A DNA stretch of 52,275 nt. It comes from Streptomyces sp. SM11. GTDB taxonomy: Bacteria > Actinomycetota > Actinomycetes > Streptomycetales > Streptomycetaceae. Position 1 is the stretch's first letter. Every line of letters starts with the position of its first letter. The DNA is taken from positions 1 to 52,275 of the forward strand of contig NZ_NEUE01000116.1 of assembly GCF_002910905.1 (NCBI RefSeq), given 5' to 3'. Under the pieces are notes generated by a model. The model saw nothing but the letters and a program-made list of their open reading frames with translations. It ran no database searches and was not told where the DNA came from. Shown one piece after another: positions 11,583 to 20,281 of the stretch. The translations under genes were made by a program, and so were the position numbers.

Positions 11583-12782
11583 ATGACGGAATCCCCGCGT
11601 GCCCACATCGCCATGTTCTCCATCGCCGCCCACGGACATGTGAACCCGAGTCTCGACGTCATCCGCGAACTCGTCGACCGTGGACACCGTGTCAGCTACG
11701 CCATCCCGGCCTCGTTCGCCGAGAAGGTCGCCGCCACCGGCGCCGAACCCGTGATCTACACCTCGACCCTGCCGACCGACGAGGACCCCGAAGCCTGGGG
11801 CACCGAACTGATCGACAACATCGAACCCTTCCTCGACGACGCCATCCAGGCCCTCCCGCGGCTCGCCGAAGCCTTCGTGGGCGACGAGCCCGATCTCGTC
11901 CTGCACGACATCACCTCCTATCCCGCCCGGGTCCTCGCCCACCGCTGGGGCGTACCCGCCGTCTCCCTCTGGCTCAACCTGGTCCCCTGGGAGGGGTACG
12001 AGGAGGAGGTCGGGGAGCCGATGACCGCCGAGCTGAAGCAGACCGAGCGCGGCAAGGCGTACTACGCGCGCTTCGCGAACTGGCTCGCCGAGAACGGCCT
12101 CGGCCATGTCTCCAGCGACGACTTCGTCGCCCGCCCGCGCCATGGCCTCGTCCTGATCCCCGAGGCGCTCCAGCCGAACGCGGACCGGGTGGACCAGGCG
12201 ATGTACACCTTCGTCGGGGCCTGTCAGGGCGACCGTGCGGACCAGGGGGAGTGGACCCGGCCGGCCGGTGCGGAGAGGGTGTTGCTGGTGTCGCTGGGCT
12301 CCTCGTTCACCAAGCAGCCCGCCTTCTACCGGGAGTGCGTCGAAGCCTCTCGTGGCCTGCCCGGCTGGCATGTGGTGCTCCAGATCGGCGCGCACGTCGA
12401 CCCCGCCGAACTCGGTGACGTACCCGGCAACGTGGAGGTACGCACCTGGGTGCCACAACTGGCCGTCCTCAAGCAGGCCGACGCCTTCATCACCCATGCC
12501 GGCGCGGGCGGCAGCCAGGAGGGGCTCGCCACCGGCACCCCGATGGTCGCCGTCCCGCAGGCCGTCGACCAGTTCGGCAACGCGGACATGCTCCAGTCGC
12601 TGGGCGTGGCCCGGCACCTGCCGATGGAGGAGGCCGACGCCGCGAGCCTGCGCGCGGCGGTGCTCGCCCTCGTGGACGACCCCGAAGTGGCCGCCCGGTG
12701 CCGGCGCCTGAGTGAGCGGATGGCGCGGGAGGGCGGCACCCCGCGGGCCGCCGACCTCATCGAGGCGGAGCTGCGGCGCTGA
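11583..12782 (+). CDS. macrolide-type UDP-glycosyltransferase (MGT family)
   Basis: This 399-residue GT1-family glycosyltransferase resembles the OleD/OleI/MgtA enzymes that inactivate macrolides by adding glucose to the desosamine 2'-OH. The N-terminus [20 protein letters not shown] contains the catalytic His of the HGHVNP motif, about residue 18. The C-terminal donor-binding signature is [20 protein letters not shown] followed by [11 protein letters not shown], around residues 304-336. Length is standard. The natural acceptor is not evident, since no macrolide cluster is in the window; resistance or general detoxification is inferred from family. The operator inside its promoter suggests induction by a ligand. 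Confidence 0.9.
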   Translation: MTESPRAHIAMFSIAAHGHVNPSLDVIRELVDRGHRVSYAIPASFAEKVAATGAEPVIYTSTLPTDEDPEAWGTELIDNIEPFLDDAIQALPRLAEAFVGDEPDLVLHDITSYPARVLAHRWGVPAVSLWLNLVPWEGYEEEVGEPMTAELKQTERGKAYYARFANWLAENGLGHVSSDDFVARPRHGLVLIPEALQPNADRVDQAMYTFVGACQGDRADQGEWTRPAGAERVLLVSLGSSFTKQPAFYRECVEASRGLPGWHVVLQIGAHVDPAELGDVPGNVEVRTWVPQLAVLKQADAFITHAGAGGSQEGLATGTPMVAVPQAVDQFGNADMLQSLGVARHLPMEEADAASLRAAVLALVDDPEVAARCRRLSERMAREGGTPRAADLIEAELRR

Positions 12783-13111
12783 GCGGATCCGCCTGACCGA
12801 TATCCGGACGTTCCCCGTCCCGCCCCACCTGCCGCGGCCGGCGGTTCCGTGAGGCGGGACCTCGTTGTCCCGGCTCCGTGAAGCCGATGCGGCGACGGGC
12901 CCGGTCGGCGCATCGGCACACACGCCCTCGCGGCTTCACACCCGGGACCGGCCGTTCACGCCTCGCGCGCACACCTTCACGGGTCCTCGCGGGTCTTCAC
13001 TCATGGTCACACCTGCCTCAGGGGCCTCCGGCGGGATACGGGCGACGGCCGGGCGGGACCGGACTCCGGGCGGCGGTGGTCACGTACCCCGCCGCCCGGC
13101 CCCGGCGCACA

Positions 13112-13150
13112 GCGGCCGCCGCGCTCTCCCCCACGGGGCGCGGCGGCCGC
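13112..13150. terminator. 13-bp perfect GC hairpin
   Basis: Arms GCGGCCGCCGCGC (13112-13124) and GCGCGGCGGCCGC (13138-13150) are perfectly complementary around a 13-nt loop, and GCCGTTTGTC follows. It is far downstream of the glycosyltransferase stop and just upstream of the DUF1697 promoter, so it is probably a terminator insulating that promoter. Confidence 0.6.
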
Positions 13151-13184
13151 GCCGTTTGTCCGACCTGATCCACACACGAGGCTC

Positions 13185-13190
13185 TAGGGT
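13185..13190 (+). promoter_or_regulatory. -10 element for leaderless DUF1697 transcript
   Basis: TAGGGT ends 8 bases before the ATG at 13199, the spacing expected for transcription starting at or next to the start codon. No well-placed -35 box was recognised. Confidence 0.5.
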
Positions 13191-13198
13191 GGGTGGCC

Positions 13199-13747
13199 AT
13201 GACGACGACGTACGCGGCGCTGCTGCGGGGGATCAACGTGAGCGGCAGCAAACGGGTCCCGATGCCCGAACTGCGCACCGTGCTCACCGAACTGGGACAC
13301 ACCGGCATCGCCACCTATCTGCAGAGCGGCAATGCCGTCTTCCGCAGCGACAGCGACGACGAGGACGCGCTGGCCGCCACCCTGGAGCAGGCCCTGCGCC
13401 AGCGGTTCGGATTCTCCGTCGACTGCCTCGTCCGCGACGCCGGCTATCTCGCCGCCGTCGCCGAGGCCTGCCCCTTCCCCGCCGCCGGCCTGGAGGGCAG
13501 GCAGCTCCACGTCACCTACTACGACCGGCCCGTGGACGCGGACCGCTTCGCGGACCTGGAGGCGGGTGACTTCCTGCCGGAGGAGTTCCGGCTCGGCGAC
13601 CGCTGCCTGTACCTGTACGCCCCCGACGGGCTCGGCCGCTCCAAGCTGGCCGTCGCGCTGGGACGCCCCCGCCATGTCAAAGGCCTCACCGCCACCAGCC
13701 GCAACTGGAACACCGTGGCGAAGCTCGTGGAGATGACCCGTGGCTGA
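13199..13747 (+). CDS. DUF1697 family protein
   Basis: This 182-residue protein has the N-terminal DUF1697 signature YAALLRGINVSGSKRVPMPE and then LGHTGIATYLQSGNAVF, both near-invariant in the family. The function is unknown. The fold is thought to be a ferredoxin-like duplication, with no catalytic residues established. The ATG at 13199 is preferred over the GTG at 13193 because it fits the leaderless promoter. The next gene overlaps it by 8 bp, so the two are translationally coupled. Confidence 0.88.
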   Translation: MTTTYAALLRGINVSGSKRVPMPELRTVLTELGHTGIATYLQSGNAVFRSDSDDEDALAATLEQALRQRFGFSVDCLVRDAGYLAAVAEACPFPAAGLEGRQLHVTYYDRPVDADRFADLEAGDFLPEEFRLGDRCLYLYAPDGLGRSKLAVALGRPRHVKGLTATSRNWNTVAKLVEMTRG

Positions 13748-14135
13748 GCCGTCGCCCGCCGTGGCCGCAGCCATCGAGGGGGAGCTCCGTCTGCTGGACC
13801 CGGTCGTACGGGCCTCCGCCGAGCTTATCGCCTCGCTGCTGCACCCCGAGTTCCGGGAGATCGGCACCAGCGGCCGGCTCTGGAACCGGGAGACGATCAT
13901 CGCCTCGCTCACCGCCGACGACGCCCCGCGCCCCGGCCCGCTCACCGCCTCCCGGATGCGGGGGACGCAGCTCTGCGCCGACCTGGTGCACCTCACCTTC
14001 GACACGGAGTCCAAGGGGATCCACTCGCACCGCAGCTCCCTGTGGCGGCTGACCCCGGCGGGCTGGCGGCTCTACTTCCACCAGGCGACGCCGTTCAGCG
14101 GCGACCTCGTCGCCGGCCCCTCCGCCGAAGCCTGA
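13740..14135 (+). CDS. NTF2-like / DUF4440 family protein
   Basis: This 131-residue cone-shaped-fold protein shows the DUF4440-type pattern: an N-terminal helix (EGELRLLDPVVRASAELIAS), LLHPEFREIGTSGRLWNRET near residues 35-54, and C-terminal strands ending WRLTPAGWRLYFHQATPF. Members bind small hydrophobic molecules or act as isomerase-like enzymes; no function is assigned. The GTG start overlaps the DUF1697 stop by 8 bp. A hairpin follows its stop codon directly. Confidence 0.78.
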   Translation: MAEPSPAVAAAIEGELRLLDPVVRASAELIASLLHPEFREIGTSGRLWNRETIIASLTADDAPRPGPLTASRMRGTQLCADLVHLTFDTESKGIHSHRSSLWRLTPAGWRLYFHQATPFSGDLVAGPSAEA

Positions 14136-14140
14136 GCCCC

Positions 14141-14178
14141 GGGCGGGACGCCGGCGTCACGCGACGCCGCTCCCGCCC
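14141..14178 (+). terminator. hairpin terminator after NTF2-like gene
   Basis: Outer arms GGGCGGGA (14141-14148) and TCCCGCCC (14171-14178) enclose inner arms CGGCGTC (14152-14158) and GACGCCG (14163-14169) around an ACGC tetraloop. It begins 6 bases after the stop codon. There is no T-tract. Confidence 0.65.
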
Positions 14179-14337
14179 GAGCGGAGAAGCGGCGGCGGTC
14201 GCGTGCTGACGGGCCGCCACGTCGTCCCCGCGCACGACGGCCAGGGCGGCATCGGGCCGGCGCACCCGTCGGGCCGCCGCCGAATGGCCCACCGGACCGG
14301 AGCCCGATTGGCCCAGGAGCCCGCGCCAATCGCTCCC

Positions 14338-14343
14338 TAGGGT
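14338..14343 (+). promoter_or_regulatory. -10 element for leaderless transcript
   Basis: TAGGGT ends 7 bases before the ATG at 14351, as at the DUF1697 gene. This favours the ATG as start codon rather than the GTG at 14342, which lies within the box. Confidence 0.5.
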
Positions 14344-14350
14344 GGAAACC

Positions 14351-14968
14351 ATGAGCACCCGCCACGCCACCACCGTCGACTTCTACTTCGACCCCGCCTG
14401 CCCGTTCGCCTGGATCGCCTCCCGCTGGATGCTGGAGGTCGAGCAGCACCGCGACCTCGACCTCCGCTTCCGGCCCATGAGTCTCCACCTGCACAACGAG
14501 GGCAACGAACTCCCCGCCTGGTACCGCGAACTGGTCGACAAGTCGATCGGCCCGGTCCGGGTCGCCGTCGCAGCGGCCGTCGCCCACGGCGACGGGATCC
14601 TGCGGGACCTCTACACGGCCCTGGGCACCCGCCTACACCAGCACAAGGAGGAGGACTACGACGCCGTGATCGCCGCCTCCCTCGCCGAAACGGGCCTGCC
14701 CGCCGAGCTGGCGGAGGCCGCGCACTCGACGGCGTACGACGAAGAGGTCGCCCGCAGCCACGATGCGGGCAAGGACCCGGAGCGGGGCGCGTACGTGGGT
14801 ACGCCGACGATCCACGTCGACGGCGCGGTGTGGTTCGGGCCGGTCCTGAACGCGATCCCTCGCGGCGAGGAAGCGGCCGAACTCTTCGACAGCTTCCGGG
14901 TGCTGGCCAACCACCCGGCCTTCTTCGAGCTCAAGCGCGCCCGGTCCGGCGGCCTGTCCTACGACTGA
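14351..14968 (+). CDS. DsbA-fold protein of the mycothiol-dependent nitroreductase (Rv2466c) family
   Basis: This 205-residue thioredoxin-fold protein aligns from memory with Mycobacterium tuberculosis Rv2466c over its length: [20 protein letters not shown] at 11-30, [20 protein letters not shown] near 66-85, the cis-Pro loop [11 protein letters not shown], and [12 protein letters not shown]. Rv2466c has a CPWC active site and reduces substrates with mycothiol. Here the motif is CPFA, so only the nucleophilic Cys remains. That suggests a monothiol mechanism with mycothiol, or a changed role. The gene stands alone on a probably leaderless transcript. Confidence 0.85.
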   Translation: MSTRHATTVDFYFDPACPFAWIASRWMLEVEQHRDLDLRFRPMSLHLHNEGNELPAWYRELVDKSIGPVRVAVAAAVAHGDGILRDLYTALGTRLHQHKEEDYDAVIAASLAETGLPAELAEAAHSTAYDEEVARSHDAGKDPERGAYVGTPTIHVDGAVWFGPVLNAIPRGEEAAELFDSFRVLANHPAFFELKRARSGGLSYD

Positions 14969-15098
14969 ACCGTACGGCGTCCGCACGCTACGCGGCGGTG
15001 GAGCGACACAGCTGGTCGATGGGCGCGGACGGGATGGCCCTCGGGGCGGTCGGCTGCGCGGTCGCCGGGCCGATCGGCCAGAGGGCGCGCTCCGGCCC

Positions 15099-15851
15099 TC
15101 ACGCCGACAGCGAGGCCTCCACCGTCATCCGGGCCTCGTCGTACCGGTCCAGCAGCAGCCGCGCCAACTCCGGGGCGGGGCCCAGCACATCGGCCAGCAT
15201 GTCGGCCCCGGCAGCCTCGGCGCCCGCCGCGATGCGGTCGGGGAGCCGGCCGGGCGCGATGACGTACGGGGCCACCGCCACCCGCTCCACGCCGTCGGCG
15301 CGCAGGGCCCGCACCGCGTCCTCGGTGCGGGGAAGCAGTGCGGAGGCGAACGCAGGCCGCACGGCGCACCAACCGGTGTGCCGCAGCTCCCGCGCGATTT
15401 CAGCGATCACTGCGATCGCCTCCGGGTCTGTGGATCCCGCCGAGGCCAGGACGAGCCCGGTCCGGGGGAGGTCGCCGGGACGGATCCCGGCCTCCCGCAG
15501 CCGCCGCCCCACGGTGGCGTTCAGCAGCGGGGACGGGCCGAGGACGTCGGCCTGCCGGATGTGCAGCCGCGGCAGCCGGGCGTGGGCCTCGCGCAGGACC
15601 GAGGGGATGTCGGTCTTGGCGTGGAACGCCCTGGTGAGCAGCAGGGGAAGGGCGACGACCTCGTCCGCGCCCCGTGCGGCCAGGCGCTCCAGCACCCGGG
15701 GCACGGAAGGCGCGTTGAACTCCAGGAACGCGGTCTCCACACGCAGCCCCGGCCGCTCGGCCCGTACCCGCTCGGTGAGCGCGTGCACGGTCGCGGCGTG
15801 CCGCGGGTCGCGGCTGCCGTGGGCGATGACGAGGAGAACGGGACGGGACAT
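15099..15851 (-). CDS. sirohydrochlorin chelatase (CbiX/SirB family)
   Basis: This 250-residue protein is a duplicated chelatase fold that inserts Fe2+ (or Co2+) into sirohydrochlorin. The first repeat begins LLVIAHGSRDPRHAATVHAL with the catalytic His at about residue 10, followed by ALPLLLTRAFHAKTDIP. The second half carries LVLASAGSTDPEA and VAVAPYVIAPGRLPDRI. It is the last gene of the sulfur operon, 8 bp after the permease stop. Its likely job is to supply siroheme for the sulfite reductase encoded upstream, so ferrochelatase activity is the best guess. Confidence 0.88.
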   Translation of the reverse strand: MSRPVLLVIAHGSRDPRHAATVHALTERVRAERPGLRVETAFLEFNAPSVPRVLERLAARGADEVVALPLLLTRAFHAKTDIPSVLREAHARLPRLHIRQADVLGPSPLLNATVGRRLREAGIRPGDLPRTGLVLASAGSTDPEAIAVIAEIARELRHTGWCAVRPAFASALLPRTEDAVRALRADGVERVAVAPYVIAPGRLPDRIAAGAEAAGADMLADVLGPAPELARLLLDRYDEARMTVEASLSA

Positions 15852-15859
15852 GACGTGAC

Positions 15860-16786
15860 TCAGTTCTTGACGAGGAGACCGCGGCTGCGCAGCACCCACC
15901 GCTCCAGCGGACTGAAGATGAGCAGGTCGATCGCGATGCCGACGAACAGGATGAGCAGGATCGAGAGGAAGATCCCGGGCATGTCGAAGTTGCTGCGGCC
16001 GTTCTCCAGCAACTGCCCGAGCCCCAGACCCAGGTCGGGCGAGGAGGCGATGATCTCGGCGGCCATCAGCGAGCGCCAGGAGAACGCCCAGCCCTGCTTG
16101 AGGCCCGCCAGATAGCCGGGCAGTGCCGCCGGGAGCACGACGTGCCAGGTCCCGCGCAGCCCGGTCGCGCCCAGCGTGCGGCCCGCCCGGAGGAACAGCG
16201 GCGGCACCTGGTCGACGCCGGAGACCAGCCCGTTGGCGATCGAGGGCACCGCGCCCAGCAGGATCACCGCGAACATCATCTGGTCGTTCAGGCCGAGCCA
16301 GATCACCGCCGGGGCCACCCACGCGACCGAGGGCAGCGACTGGAGCCCGGACAGGATGGGGCCGATCGCGGCCCGGATCAGCTTCACCCGGGCGACCAGC
16401 AGCCCCAGCGGCGTACCGATGGCGACCGCGAGCAGGAAGCCGAGCAGGCCGCGCGAGACGCTGGTCCAGACGACCTCCAGCAGCGTGCCCTTGAGCCACA
16501 TCTCCCGGGCGCTGTCCCATACGGCGGACGGCGGCGGCAGCTTGTAGACCTCCGTGACCTGGGCGCGGACCAGCAGCTCCCAGATGACCAGGACCAGTGC
16601 GACGGCCACGACCGGCGGCAGCACCTTGCTCAGCAGGACCTCGCGCACCGGGGTGCGGCGGATCTGCACGGCGTCCAGGGCGTCGAGGCCTGCCTCAAGG
16701 CCCGCCAGATCGTCGGGTTTCGTGTCACCCGGTCCGGCCGCCCCGTTCGGCCGCTTCCGGCTCGACGTGATGTCAGTGCTGGCCAT
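15860..16786 (-). CDS. ssuC: ABC transporter permease, sulfonate/taurine type
   Basis: This is a 308-residue SsuC/TauC-like inner-membrane permease. After a polar N-terminus, the first membrane helix is VVAVALVLVIWELLVRAQV (about residues 58-76). The cytoplasmic coupling loop is FLRAGRTLGATGLRGTWHVV, about residues 205-224. The ATG at 16786 overlaps the end of the ATPase gene by 14 bp. With the adjacent ATPase and binding protein it forms a complete importer, inferred to bring in alkanesulfonates or a related sulfur source because it is embedded in the sulfate-assimilation operon. Nitrate/bicarbonate-type permeases share this fold. Confidence 0.88.
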   Translation of the reverse strand: MASTDITSSRKRPNGAAGPGDTKPDDLAGLEAGLDALDAVQIRRTPVREVLLSKVLPPVVAVALVLVIWELLVRAQVTEVYKLPPPSAVWDSAREMWLKGTLLEVVWTSVSRGLLGFLLAVAIGTPLGLLVARVKLIRAAIGPILSGLQSLPSVAWVAPAVIWLGLNDQMMFAVILLGAVPSIANGLVSGVDQVPPLFLRAGRTLGATGLRGTWHVVLPAALPGYLAGLKQGWAFSWRSLMAAEIIASSPDLGLGLGQLLENGRSNFDMPGIFLSILLILFVGIAIDLLIFSPLERWVLRSRGLLVKN

Positions 16787-17564
16787 GTCGGCGGATCTCC
16801 CCACGCAGTTCTTCGGTGATCTCGACGGACAGTTCCGCCACGGCGGTGTCCTCGATACGGCGAGGCTGCTCGATGTCGACCGTCCACTGCCGGGCGATCC
16901 GTCCCGGCCGGGACGACAGCAGCACGACGCGCTGCGCGAGCCGTACGGCCTCGCGCACGTTGTGTGTGACGAAGAGGACCGAGGCGTTCGTCTCCCGCCA
17001 GATCCGGGTCAGCTCGTCGTGCAGCACATCGCGGGTGATGGCGTCGAGCGCCGCGAACGGCTCGTCCATGAGGAGCAGTCGGCTGTCCTGGGCGAGCGCT
17101 CGGGCCATCGCGACGCGCTGCCGCATACCGCCGGACAGCTCGTGTACCCGCTTGCCGTACGCCCCGCCGAGCCGGACGAGTTCGAGCAGCCGCTCCGCCT
17201 CGGTGCGGCGCTCCGACTTCGGCACCCCGCGCAGCCGCAGGGCCAGTTCGATGTTCTTGCCCGCGGTCAGCCACGGGAAGAGGGCGTGCTCCTGGAACAT
17301 CAGGGCCGGCCGCCCGCCGGGGGTCTCGATGGATCCCGCGGACGGGCGGTCCAGTCCGGCCACCAGACTCAGCAGCGTCGACTTTCCGCACCCGGAGGCT
17401 CCCAGGAGGGTGACGAACTCACCCGGAGCGACGTCGAGCGTGATGTCGTCCAGCACGAGCTGCTGCCCCGTGGGTCCGGCGAAGGACTTCGAGACATGCG
17501 CGAGACGGGCCGCGTGCTCGACCGTCGTACGGTCCTCGGCCTTGGTGAGCGTAAGGGTCGCCAT
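16773..17564 (-). CDS. ssuB: ABC transporter ATPase, sulfonate/taurine type
   Basis: This 263-residue ATPase has all nucleotide-binding motifs: Walker A GASGCGKSTLL (about residues 53-63), Q-loop MFQEHALFPW, signature LSGGMRQRVAMARAL, Walker B LLLMDEPFAALDA, and the switch His in FVTHNVREA. It powers the adjacent permease. The ATG at 17564 follows an AGGAGG by 8 bases; a GTG three codons upstream lies within the ribosome site and is unlikely. Confidence 0.92.
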   Translation of the reverse strand: MATLTLTKAEDRTTVEHAARLAHVSKSFAGPTGQQLVLDDITLDVAPGEFVTLLGASGCGKSTLLSLVAGLDRPSAGSIETPGGRPALMFQEHALFPWLTAGKNIELALRLRGVPKSERRTEAERLLELVRLGGAYGKRVHELSGGMRQRVAMARALAQDSRLLLMDEPFAALDAITRDVLHDELTRIWRETNASVLFVTHNVREAVRLAQRVVLLSSRPGRIARQWTVDIEQPRRIEDTAVAELSVEITEELRGEIRRHGQH

Positions 17565-17610
17565 GGTCGTCACCTCCTGGGAATCCTGGGTCCTGGTACG
17601 GGTGGGTGGG

Positions 17611-18723
17611 CTACTCGACGCCGAGACCGGCGTCGGCGACCTCGGGCCGGCCCTCGGCCCGGAGGATCTTGTTCAGCGGGCCCAGGTCGTAGATGCCCCG
17701 CAGGTTCGGTTCCTTGAGCAGACCGGACTTCACCGAGTGCCCGGCCTGCGCCCTGAGCGTGTCGGCCAGTGGGTCGTCGGTGATCTCGATGGACTCCCAT
17801 GCCGGGTCGAGGATCTCCTCGGGCAGCGGTTTGCCGCTCAGGTACTCCAGCGCCTTGTTCGCGGAGGCCTTGGCCTCCTCGGGGTTGGCGTTGATCCACC
17901 GGTTGGTGGCGACCGAACCCTTCAGCACCGCCTCGACCACGTCCGGGTGCTCCTTGAGGAACTTCTGCGACACGATGATGTTCGTGATCACGAACTTCTT
18001 GTCCGGCCACAGGTCGGTCTCGTCGAGGAGGACCTTCGCACCCTCGGAGACAAGCTGGGAGGCGGTGGGTTCGGCTGCCCAAGCACCGTCCAGGTCACCG
18101 GACCTGTAGGCGCCCGGTGTCACCTTGTTGTCCGAGCGGACCACGGAGACGTCGCCCTTGCCGCTCTGTGAGTCGACCTTCCAGCCCTTCTCGGAGATCC
18201 AGTTGAGAAAGGCCACGTCCTGGGTGTTGCCGAGCTGCGGGGTGGCGATCTTCTTGCCCCTGAGGTCGTCCAGGGTCTTGATCCGGTCCGGGTCGACGAC
18301 CAGCTTCACCCCGCCGGAGGCCGAACCGGAGATGATCCGCAGGCCCTGGCCCCGGGACTTGGCGTACCCGTTGATGGAGGGGGAGGGGCCGATGAAGCCG
18401 ATGTCGATGGACCCGGCGTTCAGCGCCTCGATCTCGGCGGGGCCCGCGTTGAAGGTCGTGGACTCGACCCGGGTGCCGCCCAGTTCCTTCTGGAAGGCGC
18501 CTTCCCTGATACCGACCAGGGCGGTGGCGTGCGTGAGGTTCGGGAGGTAGCCGATCCTCACGGTGTCGGCGGAGAGCTTCTTCCCCGTGGCGGAGACCTT
18601 CGTCCCGCCGACGCCGTCCTCGGCCTGGGAGCCGTAGCCGCACGCGGTGGCCGCCAGGGCGAGCAGCGGCAGGGCGGCCACGGCTCCCAGGACGCGGCGG
18701 ACGGTGGAACGGGGGACAGGCAC
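17611..18723 (-). CDS. ssuA: ABC transporter substrate-binding lipoprotein, sulfonate/taurine type
   Basis: This 370-residue periplasmic-type binding protein belongs to the SsuA/TauA group. The signal peptide ends in LALAATACGYGS, a lipobox-like ATAC with Cys about residue 25. The ligand-binding core starts VRIGYLPNLTHATALVG and continues with FNAGPAEIEALNAGSIDIGF and IGPSPSINGY, the usual sulfonate-binding pattern. The GTG start at 18723 follows GAGAGGAAAA; the frame upstream of it is unsupported. It lies 219 bp after cysN, so it may have its own promoter. Sulfur-compound specificity is inferred mainly from operon context. Confidence 0.88.
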   Translation of the reverse strand: MPVPRSTVRRVLGAVAALPLLALAATACGYGSQAEDGVGGTKVSATGKKLSADTVRIGYLPNLTHATALVGIREGAFQKELGGTRVESTTFNAGPAEIEALNAGSIDIGFIGPSPSINGYAKSRGQGLRIISGSASGGVKLVVDPDRIKTLDDLRGKKIATPQLGNTQDVAFLNWISEKGWKVDSQSGKGDVSVVRSDNKVTPGAYRSGDLDGAWAAEPTASQLVSEGAKVLLDETDLWPDKKFVITNIIVSQKFLKEHPDVVEAVLKGSVATNRWINANPEEAKASANKALEYLSGKPLPEEILDPAWESIEITDDPLADTLRAQAGHSVKSGLLKEPNLRGIYDLGPLNKILRAEGRPEVADAGLGVE

Positions 18724-18942
18724 GGGAGGTTTTCCTCTCGTCGGCCCGGTGCTCACGTCCCGCTGGCTGGTCAGGGGGGCGTGGCCGGGAGGTCGGCAGG
18801 TCTTCGGCGGTGCGGAAGGGCGCGCGAGCGGTGCGCGTACGTCATCACGCACATCGCCCGACCCCGCCCTGGCCGCTCCCGAGGGCGCCGCTGCCCACCC
18901 GGCCGCCCTCCTTCGCGAAGGTGGAGAAGAAGTCGGTGGCCA

Positions 18943-20280
18943 TCAGAAGTCCCACTCGGCGTCGTCGTCGGCGGCCGGGGCGACGGTTTCGGCGACCGCG
19001 GCGAACGAGGCGCCCGCCATGCCGGCGCTCAGCGTCGTACCGTCCGCCGGGTCGATCAGGAGGAACGAGCCGGTGCGCCGGGAGTCGGCGTACGCGTCGA
19101 GCGCGAGCGGCTCGGCGGTGCGCACGACGACCCGGCCGATGTCGTTGGCGACCAGTCGGCCGGGGGCCGGGTGCTGGGAGAGGTCGTCCAGGGTGAGCCG
19201 CGAGGGGATGTCCCTGACGATCGCCTTGACCGTACGGGTGGTGTGCTTGAGCAGCACCCGCTGGCCCACCGAGAGCGGCTGGTCGGCCACATGGCAGACG
19301 GTCGCCTCGACGTCCTGGGTGACTGCGGGGGAGTCGTCGGCCGGGGCGATCAGGTCGCCGCGCGAGATGTCGATGTCGTCGGCCAGCCGGATCGTCACCG
19401 ACTGCGGAGCCCAGGCGATGTCGACGCTCTCCCCGAGCGCCTCGATGCCCGTGATCGTGGTGGTGCGCCCCGAGGGGAGTACGGAGACGGACTCGCCGAC
19501 CCGGAACACCCCGGCCGCGATCTGACCGGCGTAACCCCGGTAGTCCGGGTGCTCGGCGCTCTGCGGGCGGATCACGTACTGCACGGGGAAACGCGCGTGG
19601 CAGGCGGTGAGGTCATGGCTGACCGGCACCGTCTCCAGGTGTTCGAGCACGGTCGGCCCGCCGTACCAGTCCATGTGCGCGGACGGCTCCACCACGTTGT
19701 CCCCGGCCAGCGCCGAGATCGGGATCGCGGTGATCTCCGGGACGCCGAGCGAGGCGGCGTACGCGGTGAACTCCTCTGCTATCGAGGCGAACACGGGCTC
19801 CGCGTAGTCGACCAGGTCCATCTTGTTGACCGCCAGCACCACATGCGGGACGCGCAGCAGTGCGGCGACGGCGGCGTGCCGGCGGGTCTGCTCGACGACC
19901 CCGTTGCGGGCGTCGACCAGGACCACGGCCAGCTCCGCCGTGGAGGCGCCGGTCACCATGTTGCGGGTGTACTGCACATGGCCCGGGGTGTCCGCGAGGA
20001 TGAACCGCCGCCGGGCGGTGGCGAAGTAGCGGTAGGCGACGTCGATGGTGATGCCCTGCTCGCGTTCGGCCCGCAGCCCGTCGGTCAGCAGCGCCAGGTC
20101 CGGCGCCTCCTGGCCACGGCTCAGCGAGGCCTGCTCGACGGCCTCCAGCTGGTCGGTGAGGATCGACTTGGAGTCGTGCAGCAGGCGTCCCACGAGGGTG
20201 GACTTGCCGTCGTCGACCGACCCGGCCGTGGCGAACCGCAGCAGGGTGGTGGCCGACAACTGCTCGGTGGTCGTGCTCAT
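18943..20280 (-). CDS. cysN: sulfate adenylyltransferase subunit 1 (GTPase)
   Basis: This 445-residue GTPase subunit of ATP sulfurylase couples GTP hydrolysis to formation of adenosine 5'-phosphosulfate. G1 is GSVDDGKSTLVGRLL (about residues 16-30), G3 is LADTPGHVQYTRNM near 95, and G4 is AVNKMDLVDYA near 150. EF-Tu-like beta domains follow. There is no C-terminal APS-kinase fusion, matching the separate cysC gene. It starts 1 bp after the cysD stop, so the two subunits are tightly coupled. Confidence 0.96.
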   Translation of the reverse strand: MSTTTEQLSATTLLRFATAGSVDDGKSTLVGRLLHDSKSILTDQLEAVEQASLSRGQEAPDLALLTDGLRAEREQGITIDVAYRYFATARRRFILADTPGHVQYTRNMVTGASTAELAVVLVDARNGVVEQTRRHAAVAALLRVPHVVLAVNKMDLVDYAEPVFASIAEEFTAYAASLGVPEITAIPISALAGDNVVEPSAHMDWYGGPTVLEHLETVPVSHDLTACHARFPVQYVIRPQSAEHPDYRGYAGQIAAGVFRVGESVSVLPSGRTTTITGIEALGESVDIAWAPQSVTIRLADDIDISRGDLIAPADDSPAVTQDVEATVCHVADQPLSVGQRVLLKHTTRTVKAIVRDIPSRLTLDDLSQHPAPGRLVANDIGRVVVRTAEPLALDAYADSRRTGSFLLIDPADGTTLSAGMAGASFAAVAETVAPAADDDAEWDF

Positions 20281-20281
20281 C

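Larger units (their letters stand above)
12783..13198. other. 416-bp noncoding gap
   Basis: No convincing gene was found on either strand. The left part contains loosely repeated CACGCC/TTCACG words with no clear unit. The right part holds a strong hairpin and then the leaderless promoter of the DUF1697 gene. Open frames spanning it are GC-driven and have no start or ribosome site of quality. Confidence 0.5.

Noticed and set aside
18771..18854. 27-codon minus-strand frame starting MCVMTYAHRS upstream of the sulfonate-binding protein gene, a possible second Cys leader peptide
   Set aside because: Its ribosome site is only weakly G-rich, the Cys is at position 2 rather than near the end, and it does not match known leader peptides. 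Conservation in relatives would be needed to revive it.
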